Shown here: piece by piece, positions 51,359 to 60,528 of the stretch
How the letters are laid out: each line of letters opens with the position of its first letter
Position numbering within the stretch: the first letter of the stretch is position 1
Source of the DNA: Burkholderiales bacterium
Lineage (GTDB): Bacteria > Pseudomonadota > Gammaproteobacteria > Burkholderiales > Casimicrobiaceae
Assembly (NCBI GenBank): GCA_015075645.1
Contig: JABTUF010000002.1
Span: 620,001 to 684,000 of the forward strand
Reading direction: 5' to 3'
Length of the DNA stretch: 64,000 bases
Program-made: the position numbers and the translations under genes
Notes under the pieces: generated by a model
What the model saw: only the letters and a program-made list of their open reading frames with translations
Told to the model about the DNA's origin: nothing
Database searches by the model: none

Positions 51359-52996
51359 TCAGGCAGCAGGTACGCCGGTCGACGCGTTGGATGCGCCGAA
51401 CATCTCGGCTCGCAACGCGCGACGCAGGACCTTGCCGGCGGCGCTGATCGGGAACTCGTTCACCACCTCGAGGTGCTCGGGCCACTTGAAGCGCGCGATC
51501 GCCTGCCCGCGCAGGAACTCGCGCAGATCCTCCAGGTCCATGCGCGCACCCGGCCTCAGGATGACGACGGCGCACACGCGCTCGCCGAACGCCTCGTCGG
51601 GGGCGGCGATCACGCACGCCGCCTGCACGTCCGGGTGCGCGAGCACGTGCCCTTCGACTTCCTCGCAGCTGATCTTCTCGCCGCCGCGATTGATCTGCTC
51701 CTTCAGGCGGCCCTCGACGTAGAGATATCCGTCGACCCGCCGGGCGATGTCGCCCATGCGGTAGTACCCGTCGGCGGTGAAGGCGCGTTCGTCGGCGTCC
51801 GGCGCGCGGTAGTAGCCGCGGATGGTGTACGGCCCGCGGGCCTGCAGTTCGCCCGCCTCGCCGTCGGGAAGCTCCCGACCTTGCGCGTCGACCACCCGGA
51901 TCTCGTCGGCGGGGCAGACGGGACGCCCGGAACTGTCGTGCCGCAACGTGTCCGGGTCGTCGAGTCGCGTCATGTTGAGCAGGCCTTCCGCGGTTCCGTA
52001 GCTCTCCTGGTAGACACAGCCGAATCGTTGCTCGACGAGGCGACGCTGTGCCGGCGCGAGCCTCGAGCCGCCGCACATCACCGACCGCAGCGACGTCAGG
52101 TCGCAACGCTCGAGCCAGTCGCCCGCCAGCCAGCGCGCCACGATCGGAGCGGCGGCACTGACCACGGTCACGCGCTCGCGATCGATCAGCGACAGGAGCT
52201 GCTCGGGGTCGGTCGTTCGCGCGATCACCGTCGTCCCGCCGCAGCTCAGCGCGCCGACGAAGCCCGGCGCGCCGAGCGTGTAGTTGTGCCCCATCGGCAG
52301 CATCGCCAGGAACACCGTGTCGGCCCCGAACTCCGCGACACGCGCGGCGTGCAGGCACCCGCACAGGTAGTCGTCGTGGGTGCGCGCGATGAGCTTCGGA
52401 AGTCCGGTGGTGCCGCCGGAGCCGAGCATCAGCGCCACCTCTCCTGCGGCGGGCGGCGGACAGTCCGGCGCTCTCCCGGGCGCGAAATGGTCGCCGAGCG
52501 AGCGTTGGCCCGAGCCGGGACTGCCGTCGACGAGAACGTGGCGCAGGTGCGGACAGGCCGCCGCGACCTCGGCGGCCATGTGACGATAGTCGTGATCACG
52601 CGCCGTCTCCGGGACGATGAGCGCGATGGCCCCGCTGGCGCGCACGAAGTGCTCGATCTCGCTGCGGCGGTGCGCCGGCAACGCCATCATCGGCACCGCG
52701 CCGATTCGCGTCAGCGCGTAGAACGTCTCGACCATCCGCACGCCGTTGGCGAGCTGGAGCACGACGCGTTCGCCCGCGCGCAGGCCGAGGTCGTGAAGGC
52801 CCGCAGCGAGCGCCTCGACGTTCTCGATCAGCTCGTCGTAGGCGACGCGACGCGAACCGTCGACGAGCGCCGTCGCCTGCCCGCGGGCGCTCGCCGCCTG
52901 CGCCAGTTGCTCGAACAACGACACACCGCGCCAGAATCCCGCGTCGCGGTAGCGCTTCGCGTCGGCGGCCGGCCATGGCACGAAGCCGTCCAGCAT
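51359..52996 (-). CDS. Aryl-acid AMP ligase (EntE/DhbE-like; possible aryl-CoA ligase)
   Basis: 545 aa. VPWPAADAKRYRDAGFWRGVSLF is the start typical of 2,3-dihydroxybenzoate/salicylate activating enzymes. Adenylation motifs: LMLGSGGTTGLPKLIARTHDDY, YGTAEGLLNMTRL, YYRMGDIARRVDGYLYVEGRLKEQINRGGEKI, and the catalytic Lys region NEFPISAAGKVLRRAL. No siderophore genes are nearby, so a CoA ligase acting on an aromatic or heteroaromatic acid is more likely. ATG 52996 has GGGAAG 6 bp upstream. Third gene of the LysR-type promoter B operon, 42 bp after the reductase. Confidence 0.85.
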   Translation of the reverse strand: MLDGFVPWPAADAKRYRDAGFWRGVSLFEQLAQAASARGQATALVDGSRRVAYDELIENVEALAAGLHDLGLRAGERVVLQLANGVRMVETFYALTRIGAVPMMALPAHRRSEIEHFVRASGAIALIVPETARDHDYRHMAAEVAAACPHLRHVLVDGSPGSGQRSLGDHFAPGRAPDCPPPAAGEVALMLGSGGTTGLPKLIARTHDDYLCGCLHAARVAEFGADTVFLAMLPMGHNYTLGAPGFVGALSCGGTTVIARTTDPEQLLSLIDRERVTVVSAAAPIVARWLAGDWLERCDLTSLRSVMCGGSRLAPAQRRLVEQRFGCVYQESYGTAEGLLNMTRLDDPDTLRHDSSGRPVCPADEIRVVDAQGRELPDGEAGELQARGPYTIRGYYRAPDADERAFTADGYYRMGDIARRVDGYLYVEGRLKEQINRGGEKISCEEVEGHVLAHPDVQAACVIAAPDEAFGERVCAVVILRPGARMDLEDLREFLRGQAIARFKWPEHLEVVNEFPISAAGKVLRRALRAEMFGASNASTGVPAA

Positions 52997-53038
52997 GCGA
53001 ACTTCCCGGGGTGTGTAGCCGCGTGGCACGTTCGAGCG

Positions 53039-54472
53039 TCAGGCGACGAGCATGTAGTCGGGCAGCGGGAGATCGACTGCGACACGGGGCGAAGCCTCGC
53101 TGGCCAATCCATCGGGCAGGACCGCGCGCACGAAGTACTCATAGTGCTGTCCGCCCAGCACCACGGCGTCGGTCCAGTTGGTCACCTTGGTCGATTCGAC
53201 CAACGCCGCGGGTCCTCCGGCGACCGAACGGTAGACGTCGTAGCGCAGCGCACGCTCGACCTTCGTCCAGCGAAGCGCGATGCCCTTGTCGCTGGCCTTC
53301 GCGGTCGGCACCGGAGCGCCTGGCCGGAGCAGCGGCGCCTGCGCCGGAGCCGGCTTCGGCGCCTGCAGCGCGCCCTGCGGCCACAGGGCGCAGATGACCG
53401 GCTTGTGCGCACCGTCGAGTTGCTTGCACACGTTGCAGTAGTCGCACTGGACGATGCGGTCGATCGCGCCAGTCCGGACCTTGCGCGGCCACGCAGGGTC
53501 GGCGAGCAGCCCCCGCGCGATACCCACGACGTCGGCGCTGCCCTCGGCGACGACCCGCTCGGCGTCCGAGGGCTCGGACAGCTTGCCCGCGACGGCAACC
53601 GGCGTGCTGAAACCTCTGGCCCGCAGATGCGCCTTGATCTCGGCAGCCAGCCCGGCGTGAAGCGCCCGGGGGAACCACGCGCCCGGCATGCAGCGATCGC
53701 CCGAATAGCCCGAGTAGGGGAACAGCACCTGCCCCGGCGTGTGCACCGCATCCTCGAACTTGCCGCCGGCCGACAGCGACAGGTAGTCGAACCCGAGTGC
53801 GGCCAGGCGCTCGGCGATCAGCTTCGACTCGTCGACCGTGTAGCCGTTCTTGATGAATTCCTCCGCATTGAAGCGAATCCCGACCGGGAAGTCGGCGCCC
53901 ACCGCGCGCCGTACGCGGCGCATCACCTCGCCGATCAGGCGCATCCGGTGCTCGAGGGTTTCGCCTCCGAACCCGTCGGTGCGCGGGTTCGTCCGCGACA
54001 GGAACGACGACAACGTGTACGCGTGGGCCGAATGCAGTTCGGCACCGTCGAATCCAGCCTCGCGCGCACGCGCCACCGCTGCGGCGAACTGATCGGTGAT
54101 CTGCCCGATCTCCTCCGGGGAGACGGTGTCGATCGTCTGCCGCCAGCCGCTCCGCGCGACTTTCATGAAGTGGATGATCTGCGGCACCACCTTGGAGTCC
54201 GACGTCGCGTGGATGCGTTGCGTGAGTTCGCGCAGTCCCGGAACGTAGCGATCGTCGCTGATCCGCAGCAGCGTTCCGGACTTGTTCTGGTGGATGGCCA
54301 TCGCCTCGACGACGATCAGTCCGGCCTCGCCCTCCGCGTAGGCGGTGTAGCGCTCGAGGATGTCGTCGTTGACGTGGCCATCCTCGCGGCACAGGTGCGT
54401 GACCATCGCCGGAACCATCACGCGGTTCGGCAGGACCATGCCGTTGATGTCGAGCGGTTCGAACAACTTCAT
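53039..54472 (-). CDS. Old-yellow-enzyme-type reductase with C-terminal fibronectin-III-like domain
   Basis: 477 aa. FMN TIM-barrel: MKLFEPLDINGMVLPNRVMVPAMVT, GFDGAELHSAHAYTLSSFLSRTNPRTDGFGG (His-x-x-His), ADVVGIARGLLADPAWPRK, and an iron-sulphur site CDYCNVCKQL...VICALWP as in 2-enoate and 2,4-dienoyl-CoA reductases. Instead of the usual C-terminal flavin/NAD domain, a proline-rich linker leads to an FN3-like beta domain (ALRWTKVERALRYDVYRS, then YEYFVRAVLPDGLASEAS). Reduces C=C bonds of acrylates in this family; here perhaps urocanate or cinnamate. ATG 54472 preceded by GGAG. Confidence 0.83.
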   Translation of the reverse strand: MKLFEPLDINGMVLPNRVMVPAMVTHLCREDGHVNDDILERYTAYAEGEAGLIVVEAMAIHQNKSGTLLRISDDRYVPGLRELTQRIHATSDSKVVPQIIHFMKVARSGWRQTIDTVSPEEIGQITDQFAAAVARAREAGFDGAELHSAHAYTLSSFLSRTNPRTDGFGGETLEHRMRLIGEVMRRVRRAVGADFPVGIRFNAEEFIKNGYTVDESKLIAERLAALGFDYLSLSAGGKFEDAVHTPGQVLFPYSGYSGDRCMPGAWFPRALHAGLAAEIKAHLRARGFSTPVAVAGKLSEPSDAERVVAEGSADVVGIARGLLADPAWPRKVRTGAIDRIVQCDYCNVCKQLDGAHKPVICALWPQGALQAPKPAPAQAPLLRPGAPVPTAKASDKGIALRWTKVERALRYDVYRSVAGGPAALVESTKVTNWTDAVVLGGQHYEYFVRAVLPDGLASEASPRVAVDLPLPDYMLVA

Positions 54473-54512
54473 CGAGGGGACTCCATGCGTTGGCGTCGTT
54501 TGCACGATCGGC

Positions 54513-55316
54513 TCACATCAGCTCGCCGCCGGCGACGAGCAGGCTCTGCCCCGTCACGGAACGCGAGGCGGGCAGGCACAGCCAGCCGACCGCCGATGCC
54601 ACTTCCTCGGGATCGATCAGCCTGCGCTGCGGGTTGTGCGACACCAGTTCCGCGAGCGCCTGCTCCGCGCTGCGGCCGGTCTTGGCGACGATGTTCTCGA
54701 TCGAGCGACTGACCATCTCCGTGTCGGTGAATCCGGGGCACACCGCGTTCACCGTGACGCCGCGACGGGCGACCTCGATGGCGAGCGAGCGCGTGAGCCC
54801 GATCAGTCCGTGCTTCGCGGCGCAGTACGCGGTGACGTACGCGCAGCCGGTCATGCCCGAGGTCGATGCGATGTTGACGATGCGGCCGCCGCCGGCCGCG
54901 AGCATCGGGGCCAGGACCTGCTGAATGCAGAGGAACGGGCCGGTCAGGTCCACGGCCAGGATCTCCTGCCACCTGTCGAGCGTCGTCCGATCGAACGGCG
55001 CGGAATGCGCAATGCCCGCGTTGTTCACGAGGATGGTGACCGGCCCGAGGTCCGAGCGGGCACGCTCGAAGGCGCTCGCGACGGACCCGGGTGATGTCAG
55101 GTCGACCTGCTGCGTCCCGACCTTCGTGCCGTGCGTGGCACCGAGCATTTCGGCGCATGCTTGCAGCACCGCGCTGTCGCGGCCCATCAGCGTCACGTCG
55201 GCGCCGAGCCGCGCCAGTTCGACGGCGATCGCCTTGCCGATCCCCCGCCCGCCGCCGGTCACGACGGCGTGGTGGCCGCCGAGCGGCGAAGCCGGGTCAC
55301 GCCGCGGATGCTCCAT
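54513..55316 (-). CDS. SDR-family dehydrogenase
   Basis: 267 aa. VVTGGGRGIGKAIAVELARLG, LVNNAG, Ser-Tyr-Lys in ASTSGMTGCAYVTAYCAAKHG, VCPGFTDTEMV. Resembles 2-hydroxycyclohexanecarboxyl-CoA or 3-hydroxyacyl dehydrogenases. First gene of the operon, GAGGAG ribosome site 10 bp before the ATG; about 95 bp downstream of the LysR-type promoter copy B. Its substrate should be a product of the ligase/reductase next to it. Confidence 0.88.
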   Translation of the reverse strand: MEHPRRDPASPLGGHHAVVTGGGRGIGKAIAVELARLGADVTLMGRDSAVLQACAEMLGATHGTKVGTQQVDLTSPGSVASAFERARSDLGPVTILVNNAGIAHSAPFDRTTLDRWQEILAVDLTGPFLCIQQVLAPMLAAGGGRIVNIASTSGMTGCAYVTAYCAAKHGLIGLTRSLAIEVARRGVTVNAVCPGFTDTEMVSRSIENIVAKTGRSAEQALAELVSHNPQRRLIDPEEVASAVGWLCLPASRSVTGQSLLVAGGELM

Positions 55317-55410
55317 GCTCGTCGTCTCCTCTGGTCGCCCCGACCAGTGAGCACCCCCGGGTGCCGTTGTTTGCGAGGACTGCCGTCGCGCGGGATCGCG
55401 GCGATGACGG

Positions 55411-55480
55411 AATATAGAAATCGCCCGGGATTCGCGAAAGTCAGAATTGCTGAACGACTGTATTCGACATTCGAATACAG
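55411..55480 (-). promoter_or_regulatory. LysR-type promoter copy B (drives SDR-reductase-ligase operon)
   Basis: Minus strand: operator ATTCGAATGTCGAAT (55476-55462), extended to perfect 10-bp arms CTGTATTCGA / TCGAATACAG (55458-55480); 20 bp; ACTTTCGCGAATC (55441-55429); 9 bp; TTCTATATT (55419-55411). It is the best of the three operators. Confidence 0.9.
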
Positions 55481-55515
55481 CCGAATCCTTGAACGCGGCG
55501 ACCGCTCTGCGCGTG

Positions 55516-55688
55516 CTACGCCGCCTTGGGCGATCGAAGCCGATTCGACACGCCGGCGGCGATCAGGCGCTTCAGCATCCGGACGGGCAACATCGCCCGG
55601 CCACCAGGCAGGCGCCAAGGGTCCCCCCATTCGGAGGAGAAGAGGAGCTTGGAGGCCGAAGCGTTCCTGATCGCCGGAACGCCGATGA
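55516..55688 (-). other. Orphan reading frame upstream of the promoter, possible gene remnant
   Basis: The frame ends in MLPVRMLKRLIAAGVSNRLRSPKAA and opens only by running back into the 3' end of iorB, where GVPAIRNASASKLLFSSEWGDPW starts. I recognise no family. It lacks its own start, so it may be the 3' remnant of a gene lost when the iorB end was joined here, or chance. Confidence 0.35.
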
Positions 55689-57275
55689 TCACCTGCGCGT
55701 CGCTTGGCGCTTCATCCAAACGATCGGTTGCGCGACGACCGGGCGCGGCGGCGCGCCGTGGCGCACCAGCGCCGCGTCGAGCTTGCCGCCGCCTTCGTCG
55801 GCGAGCGCCGCTTCGCGCGCTTCACGGATCGCGGCGGCCCGCGCCGGAGCGGACCCGAACGCCCCCGACGTCGCGACGTGCGCGACGATGTGCTCGAGGT
55901 TGCGCTTGCCGCGCAGGTTGGTCTCGCCGTAGCCCTTCACGAGCCGGCCGGCGAGCGCGATCTCGTGGCCGACCGACCAGCTACTGCGTGCTCCCGCGAC
56001 GATCGCGTCGAGCCAGGTCTCGATCGCCGCCTGTTCCTCGGCGTAGCGCGAACTCGCCCGGCGCAGGCGTCGCGTCGCCGAGAGCGTCCGCAGCGCCGCC
56101 ATCCCGGTCACCGCGTCGGTGCGCAGTTCGAGCGGCAGCGCGAACGGCCGCTCGCCGCGCGCGACGCGCCGTCGGTCCCAGGCGAGCAGCCGGCGCGCGA
56201 GGGCGGGAGGCAGCATCCCCGCGATCTCGGGCACGCCCGGTTTGAAGTAGTCGACGATCTTCACCACGTCGCCGTCGGCGGCCGCGACTTCGCGGCGCAC
56301 GCGCGCGACGCGGCTCGCGCGGACCTTGAAGCCGGCGACCCGCGCGATGTCGTCGTAGGCCATCCACAGCGCGAGGAAACGCGCCGCTTCGCGCGTCATC
56401 GCGCCCTCGTGCTCGTCGCGCGGGTCGGCCCCGGTTTCCGCCGCGCGCACGCGCGCGACGCGTTCGAGGTAGAGCGCGGCGTAGGCGGCGTCCTGGAACT
56501 CGGTCACGCGCTCGACGCCGGCCGCGATGATCGGCCGGCACGACGCCGGATACGCGGCGGTCGCTTCCGGAGCGCTTGCCGGTGCACCCGACACGATCGG
56601 CGCGGAAGCTTCCGCTACGCGAATGTCCGGATCCTCGGACGGGCCCGCGGCCACGCGCGCGAACCCGCGGTCGAAGCCGCGCCGGCTCGCCTGCGCGCCT
56701 GCTCCGTTCGCGCCGATGGCGGCCTCGCAGGCCTCGCGGCCGAACGGCAGGACGCCGCTGCCGGCGATGGCGCCGAACATCACCGCGCTCACCACGGTGC
56801 CGGCATCACGCGCTTCCGCATCCATGTCGAAGGTCACGAGCCGGCGGCTCGTCGCGGCGGCGACCTCGACCAACCGCCCCGAGTCGTAGCGGCCGTCGCC
56901 GAGCGCGAGCTTCTCCACCGTCGTCAGCGCTCTCGCCGTCGAGGTCACGAGCATGGTGCGCTCGCGGTCGACGAATCCGGCCTGCATCACGCGCACCGCT
57001 TCCAGGAGTTCCGACGCGACGACGAGATCGATGGCGCCGGGCACCGGCAGGAGCGAGAGGACCGGCGTGCGGCCGCCGAGGTCGCGGAGGGTCACCGGGA
57101 AGACCTCGACGTAGTAGGTGGTCGCGCCGGTGCGCTGCGCGACACCGGGAATCGACGTGCTCTGCGCCGGGTAGCCCGCGTGCGACGCCGCTTCGACCAG
57201 CCATTGCGCGAGGACGCCGCCGCCCTGCCCGCCGAGCGCGGCCACGAGGATCGACACCGGCCGCGCCGCGGTCAC
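55689..57275 (-). CDS. iorB: Indolepyruvate:ferredoxin oxidoreductase beta subunit with C-terminal extension
   Basis: 528 aa. N-terminal pyruvate-ferredoxin-oxidoreductase gamma domain (VSILVAALGGQGGGVLAQWLVEAA, TSIPGVAQRTGATTYYVEVFP). From about residue 210 there is a large extra domain (DUF6537-like; LALWMAYDDIARVAGFKVRASR, LVKGYGETNLRGKRNLEHIVAHV). The GTG start overlaps the iorA stop (GTGA). With IorA it converts aryl-pyruvates to arylacetyl-CoA and reduced ferredoxin. Its last 18 or so codons are duplicated at 27.5 kb. Confidence 0.92.
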   Translation of the reverse strand: MTAARPVSILVAALGGQGGGVLAQWLVEAASHAGYPAQSTSIPGVAQRTGATTYYVEVFPVTLRDLGGRTPVLSLLPVPGAIDLVVASELLEAVRVMQAGFVDRERTMLVTSTARALTTVEKLALGDGRYDSGRLVEVAAATSRRLVTFDMDAEARDAGTVVSAVMFGAIAGSGVLPFGREACEAAIGANGAGAQASRRGFDRGFARVAAGPSEDPDIRVAEASAPIVSGAPASAPEATAAYPASCRPIIAAGVERVTEFQDAAYAALYLERVARVRAAETGADPRDEHEGAMTREAARFLALWMAYDDIARVAGFKVRASRVARVRREVAAADGDVVKIVDYFKPGVPEIAGMLPPALARRLLAWDRRRVARGERPFALPLELRTDAVTGMAALRTLSATRRLRRASSRYAEEQAAIETWLDAIVAGARSSWSVGHEIALAGRLVKGYGETNLRGKRNLEHIVAHVATSGAFGSAPARAAAIREAREAALADEGGGKLDAALVRHGAPPRPVVAQPIVWMKRQATRR

Positions 57276-59431
57276 GCGCGCCCTCCGCGCAACATCCGGC
57301 CGAACGCGCCGCGCACCGCGGCGAGCGCGCGGTCGCGCCAGTTCGGGTGGCGGATCACTTCCGCGCGGTAGAACGACGGGCACAGCGTCGCCGCGTGCGC
57401 GTTCTCGCCGCACAGGCCGCAGCCGACGCAGCCGTCGAGCACGGTCGCGACCGGGTCGACCTCGAGCGGATCGCCGCTGTCCTTCACCGACAGCGTCGGG
57501 CAGCCGGAGAGGCGGATGCACGAGTGGTCGCCGGAGCACACGTCCTCGTCGACGCCGTACTTGACGCGGACGTGGCGTCGTCCCTCGCGCTCGAGGCCCG
57601 CGCGCCAGGGCTTCACGCGGCGCTGGCGCTCCAACTGGCACTCGCCTTCCGCGACGATCACCTTGAGGCCCGCGAAGTCGGTGGTGAACGCCTCCTCGAC
57701 CGTCGCGCGCATCTCGTCGACGCGGTAGCTGTCGACGGTGCGGAGCCAGCGCACGCCCAGGCCTTCGAGCGTGCGCTCGATCACCTGGTTGTCGTGGACG
57801 AGGCTTCGCGTCTTGTCGGCCGCGGCAGCCTTCGTCTCCTCGTCGGGCGTGGAGATGATCTCCTGCGTGCCGGTCGCCGACGTGTAGCCGTTCTTGAGGA
57901 TCAGGAGCACCGCGTCGTCGCCGTTGAACAGCGCGGACTGCACGCCGGTCACCACGCCGTTGTGCCAGAACCCGCCGTCGCCCATCACCGCGATCACGCG
58001 CTTGCCCATCGCCGGCGACACGCCGGCGCGCGACGCGAGGCTCATGCCGTAGCCCAGGATCGAGTGCCCCTGCGAAAAGGGCTCGAAGGTCGCGAACGAG
58101 TGGCAGCCGATGTCCGCCGCGACGTGGATCGGGCCGATCGTCTGCTTCGCGAGCTTCATCGCGGCGAAGACCGGCCGCTCCGGACAGCCGATGCAGAAGT
58201 TCGGCGGACGCGGGGGCAGCGGATCGCCCAACGCCTTCGTGACCTCGGCGCGCCGCGCATCCACCGACGCGAGCCAGCCGTCCGCCCCGCCCCGGTCGAG
58301 ATCCGGCGCGTGCCGGGCGAGGAACGCCGAGAGTCCGCGCGCGAGCGCCTCGACCGTGTACTCGCCGGCCATCGGCAGCGGTCCCTTGCCCTCGATCGCC
58401 GTGTCGGCGCCCGCGCGGGCGAGGATCGCGAGGATCTCCTGCTCGACGAATTCGGGCTGCCCCTCCTCGACCACCAGCACCGCGCGCTTGCCGCGGCAGA
58501 ACGCGACGATCTCCTCGGGCACGAGCGGGTGCACGACGTTCAGCACGAGGATCGGCAGCGCCGGAGCGCCGAACGCGTCGGCGAGTCTGAACGCCGCGAG
58601 CGCGCGCACGAGCGAGTTGTGCAATCCCCCCAGCACGACGATCCCGAGATCGTCGCGCTCGCCTTCGAACACTTCGTTCAGGGCACGCTCGACGATGCGC
58701 CGCCGCGCGGCGGGCAACCGCTCGTCCGCCTTGAGCTTCTCGTGGCGGAAGGTCACCGGCGGATGCGACAGCCGCGTGTAGTCGAAGGCCGCGGGCTCGG
58801 CCAGCGGGCGGAGCGCGGACACGGCCGGCGCCACGTTGTCGCGCGTGGCGAAGCGCCCGCGCACGTGGCAGGCGCGGATGCGCAATTGCAGGATCGCCGG
58901 CATGTTCGAGGCTTCCGACAATCCGAACGCCTCTTCGACGAAGCGCACCATGTGCGCGAGGTCGGGGCGCGGATCGACGAGGACGAGCGTCGACTTGAGC
59001 GCGAAGGCGAGCGTGCGCTCCTGGATCACGCTCGCGCCCTCGCCGTAGTCCTCGCCGACGATGATGAGCGCGCCGCCGGTCACGCCCGGCGAGGCGAGGT
59101 TGGAGAGCGCGTCGGCCGCGACGTTGGTGCCGACGATCGACTTCCAGGTGACCGCGCCGCGCAGCGGATAGTGGATCGACGCGCCGAGCATCGCGGCCGC
59201 CGAGGCCTCGTTGCTGCACGCTTCCACGTGCACGCCCAGTTCGGCGAGGTAGTCCTTCGCCTGGACCAGCACGTCGAGCAGGTGCGAGACCGGCGCGCCC
59301 TGGTAGCCGCCGACGTAGGCGACGCCCGCTTCGAGCAGCCCCTTGGTGATCGCGAGGATGCCCTCGCCCTCGAAGGTCTCGCCGTTGCCGCGGCGGAGCA
59401 TGCCGACTTCGCGGCTGAAGGAGACTTCCAT
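57272..59431 (-). CDS. iorA: Indolepyruvate:ferredoxin oxidoreductase alpha subunit
   Basis: 719 aa. Transketolase-like start GILAITKGLLEAGVAYVGGYQGAPVSHLLDVL; NFCIGCPERPVFAAMKLA; TPP site AVMGDGGFWHNGVVTGVQSALFNGDDAVLLILKNG; C-terminal ferredoxin part (CSGDHSCIRLSGCP, then GCVGCGLCGENAHAATLCP). Oxidatively decarboxylates indolepyruvate, phenylpyruvate or 4-hydroxyphenylpyruvate to the arylacetyl-CoA. It lies upstream of iorB and downstream of the phenylacetate genes, in the same direction. The ferredoxin at 30.5 kb is a candidate acceptor. Confidence 0.95.
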   Translation of the reverse strand: MEVSFSREVGMLRRGNGETFEGEGILAITKGLLEAGVAYVGGYQGAPVSHLLDVLVQAKDYLAELGVHVEACSNEASAAAMLGASIHYPLRGAVTWKSIVGTNVAADALSNLASPGVTGGALIIVGEDYGEGASVIQERTLAFALKSTLVLVDPRPDLAHMVRFVEEAFGLSEASNMPAILQLRIRACHVRGRFATRDNVAPAVSALRPLAEPAAFDYTRLSHPPVTFRHEKLKADERLPAARRRIVERALNEVFEGERDDLGIVVLGGLHNSLVRALAAFRLADAFGAPALPILVLNVVHPLVPEEIVAFCRGKRAVLVVEEGQPEFVEQEILAILARAGADTAIEGKGPLPMAGEYTVEALARGLSAFLARHAPDLDRGGADGWLASVDARRAEVTKALGDPLPPRPPNFCIGCPERPVFAAMKLAKQTIGPIHVAADIGCHSFATFEPFSQGHSILGYGMSLASRAGVSPAMGKRVIAVMGDGGFWHNGVVTGVQSALFNGDDAVLLILKNGYTSATGTQEIISTPDEETKAAAADKTRSLVHDNQVIERTLEGLGVRWLRTVDSYRVDEMRATVEEAFTTDFAGLKVIVAEGECQLERQRRVKPWRAGLEREGRRHVRVKYGVDEDVCSGDHSCIRLSGCPTLSVKDSGDPLEVDPVATVLDGCVGCGLCGENAHAATLCPSFYRAEVIRHPNWRDRALAAVRGAFGRMLRGGRA

Positions 59432-59658
59432 GGAGATCGGCGCGTTGCCCGCATTCTCGCGGCGGGCGCACCGTTTGTCGATACCGCGGACCTGACGTGG
59501 ATCATCCGGCCCGTCGTTCCCGGAGCGCCGACCTCGATCGCCGCAGGGTCTTCTCGCTGCGCTTCGCCGCGGGACGCGCGGACCGCGCTGCGCCCCGCAC
59601 CCGGGACCGACACCGACGCGACTGCGCATGATGCGTCGGCCTCGCGCCGGAACGAGGA
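59432..59658. other. Gap upstream of iorA
   Basis: 227 bp that should contain the iorA promoter. An 11-mer CACCGTTTGTC (59469-59479) is identical to part of the galM upstream motif (16602-16612), but the rest of that motif is missing. No gene seen. Confidence 0.45.
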
Positions 59659-60006
59659 TCAGCGCTTCGTCCCCTCGCCCGGCCCCGCGCCCGGGCCACC
59701 CCCGTCGAGCCCGAAATGACGCTCTACGATGCGGCCGAACAGCTGCGCGTTCGGCTCGCGGTCGCGCAGCAGGAAGGCCACGCCGTCGTGCGCGACGAAG
59801 GAGGCCGAGCCGGCGACCGCCACGTTCGCGCCCGGTTCGACGAGCCAGGGCTCGCGCGAGAACTTGCCGCTGAACAGCACGCATCCGGGGGCGATGCGCG
59901 CACCTTCCGCACGCAGCTTCGCGATGCGCCGCGCGCTCGCCTCCAGCTCGTCGTCGTAGGTGGACGCCGGTGCGCGCCAACGCCGCCACCAGCGCAGGAG
60001 TCTCAT
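59659..60006 (-). pseudogene. Truncated hexapeptide-repeat acyltransferase
   Basis: 115 aa. The segment RIAPGCVLFSGKFSREPWLVEPGANVAVAGSASFVAHDGVAFLLRDREPNAQLFGRIV matches the first coils of WbbJ/WcaF-like acyltransferases, but the protein then ends in Gly/Pro-rich filler (GLDGGGPGAGPGEGTKR) where the remaining coils and catalytic region belong. Probably a decayed or truncated gene; if expressed it could not form the usual trimeric active site. It sits between iorA and a membrane-protein gene. Confidence 0.6.
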
Positions 60007-60058
60007 CACCCTCTGCTCCCCTCGAGCGCTGGAATGCGGAGTCGAGCGGAGCGCGGGG

Positions 60059-60511
60059 TCATGGCCCACGCTGCGGGGATCTCCACGCGACCAACCCGGC
60101 GCATACCGCCGCTGCCAGGAGAACGGGAATGCTGCGAAACGGCAACATGCCCACCGACAGGGCCGCGGCGGTCCAACTGCGTTGTCCCAGCGCAACCTGG
60201 GCGCCCCAATGGCCGGAGAAGTACAACCCGCCGAGCACTCCCGCGACCAGGCCGAAGAAAATCCAGCCTGCGGCCATGTTGGAGGCCTTCGCGACCTCGG
60301 CAGACAAGGCGGCGGCGCCGATGAAAGGTGCAAGCAGCATCAGGGTACCGACCGGCTGCGCGAACACCTGGTGAAGCGATCGTGTCACCGCGGTGCGCAA
60401 CGGCTCCCCGGCAACTCCCAAACGCGCGATGACGTCGAATCCTGCAGTGGCGACGACGAAGCACACGACACCGAGCATGCCGAAGAGCGCATGCAGTCGT
60501 GCACGACGCAT
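60059..60511 (-). CDS. Small membrane protein of unknown function
   Basis: 150 aa with four likely transmembrane helices (LFGMLGVVCFVVATAGFDVI; VGTLMLLAPFIGAAALSAEV; AAGWIFFGLVAGVLGGLYFSG; PVLLAAAVCAGLVAW). I recognise no family. It lies 17 bp downstream of paaK in the same direction, so it is probably co-transcribed. Confidence 0.65.
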   Translation of the reverse strand: MRRARLHALFGMLGVVCFVVATAGFDVIARLGVAGEPLRTAVTRSLHQVFAQPVGTLMLLAPFIGAAALSAEVAKASNMAAGWIFFGLVAGVLGGLYFSGHWGAQVALGQRSWTAAALSVGMLPFRSIPVLLAAAVCAGLVAWRSPQRGP

Positions 60512-60528
60512 GTCCGTCAGGCCTGCCG

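Noticed and set aside
59469..59479. 11-mer CACCGTTTGTC upstream of iorA as a third copy of the galM/importer motif
   Set aside because: Only 11 bases match and the GAAATAT/CTAC part and palindrome are absent; likely chance.
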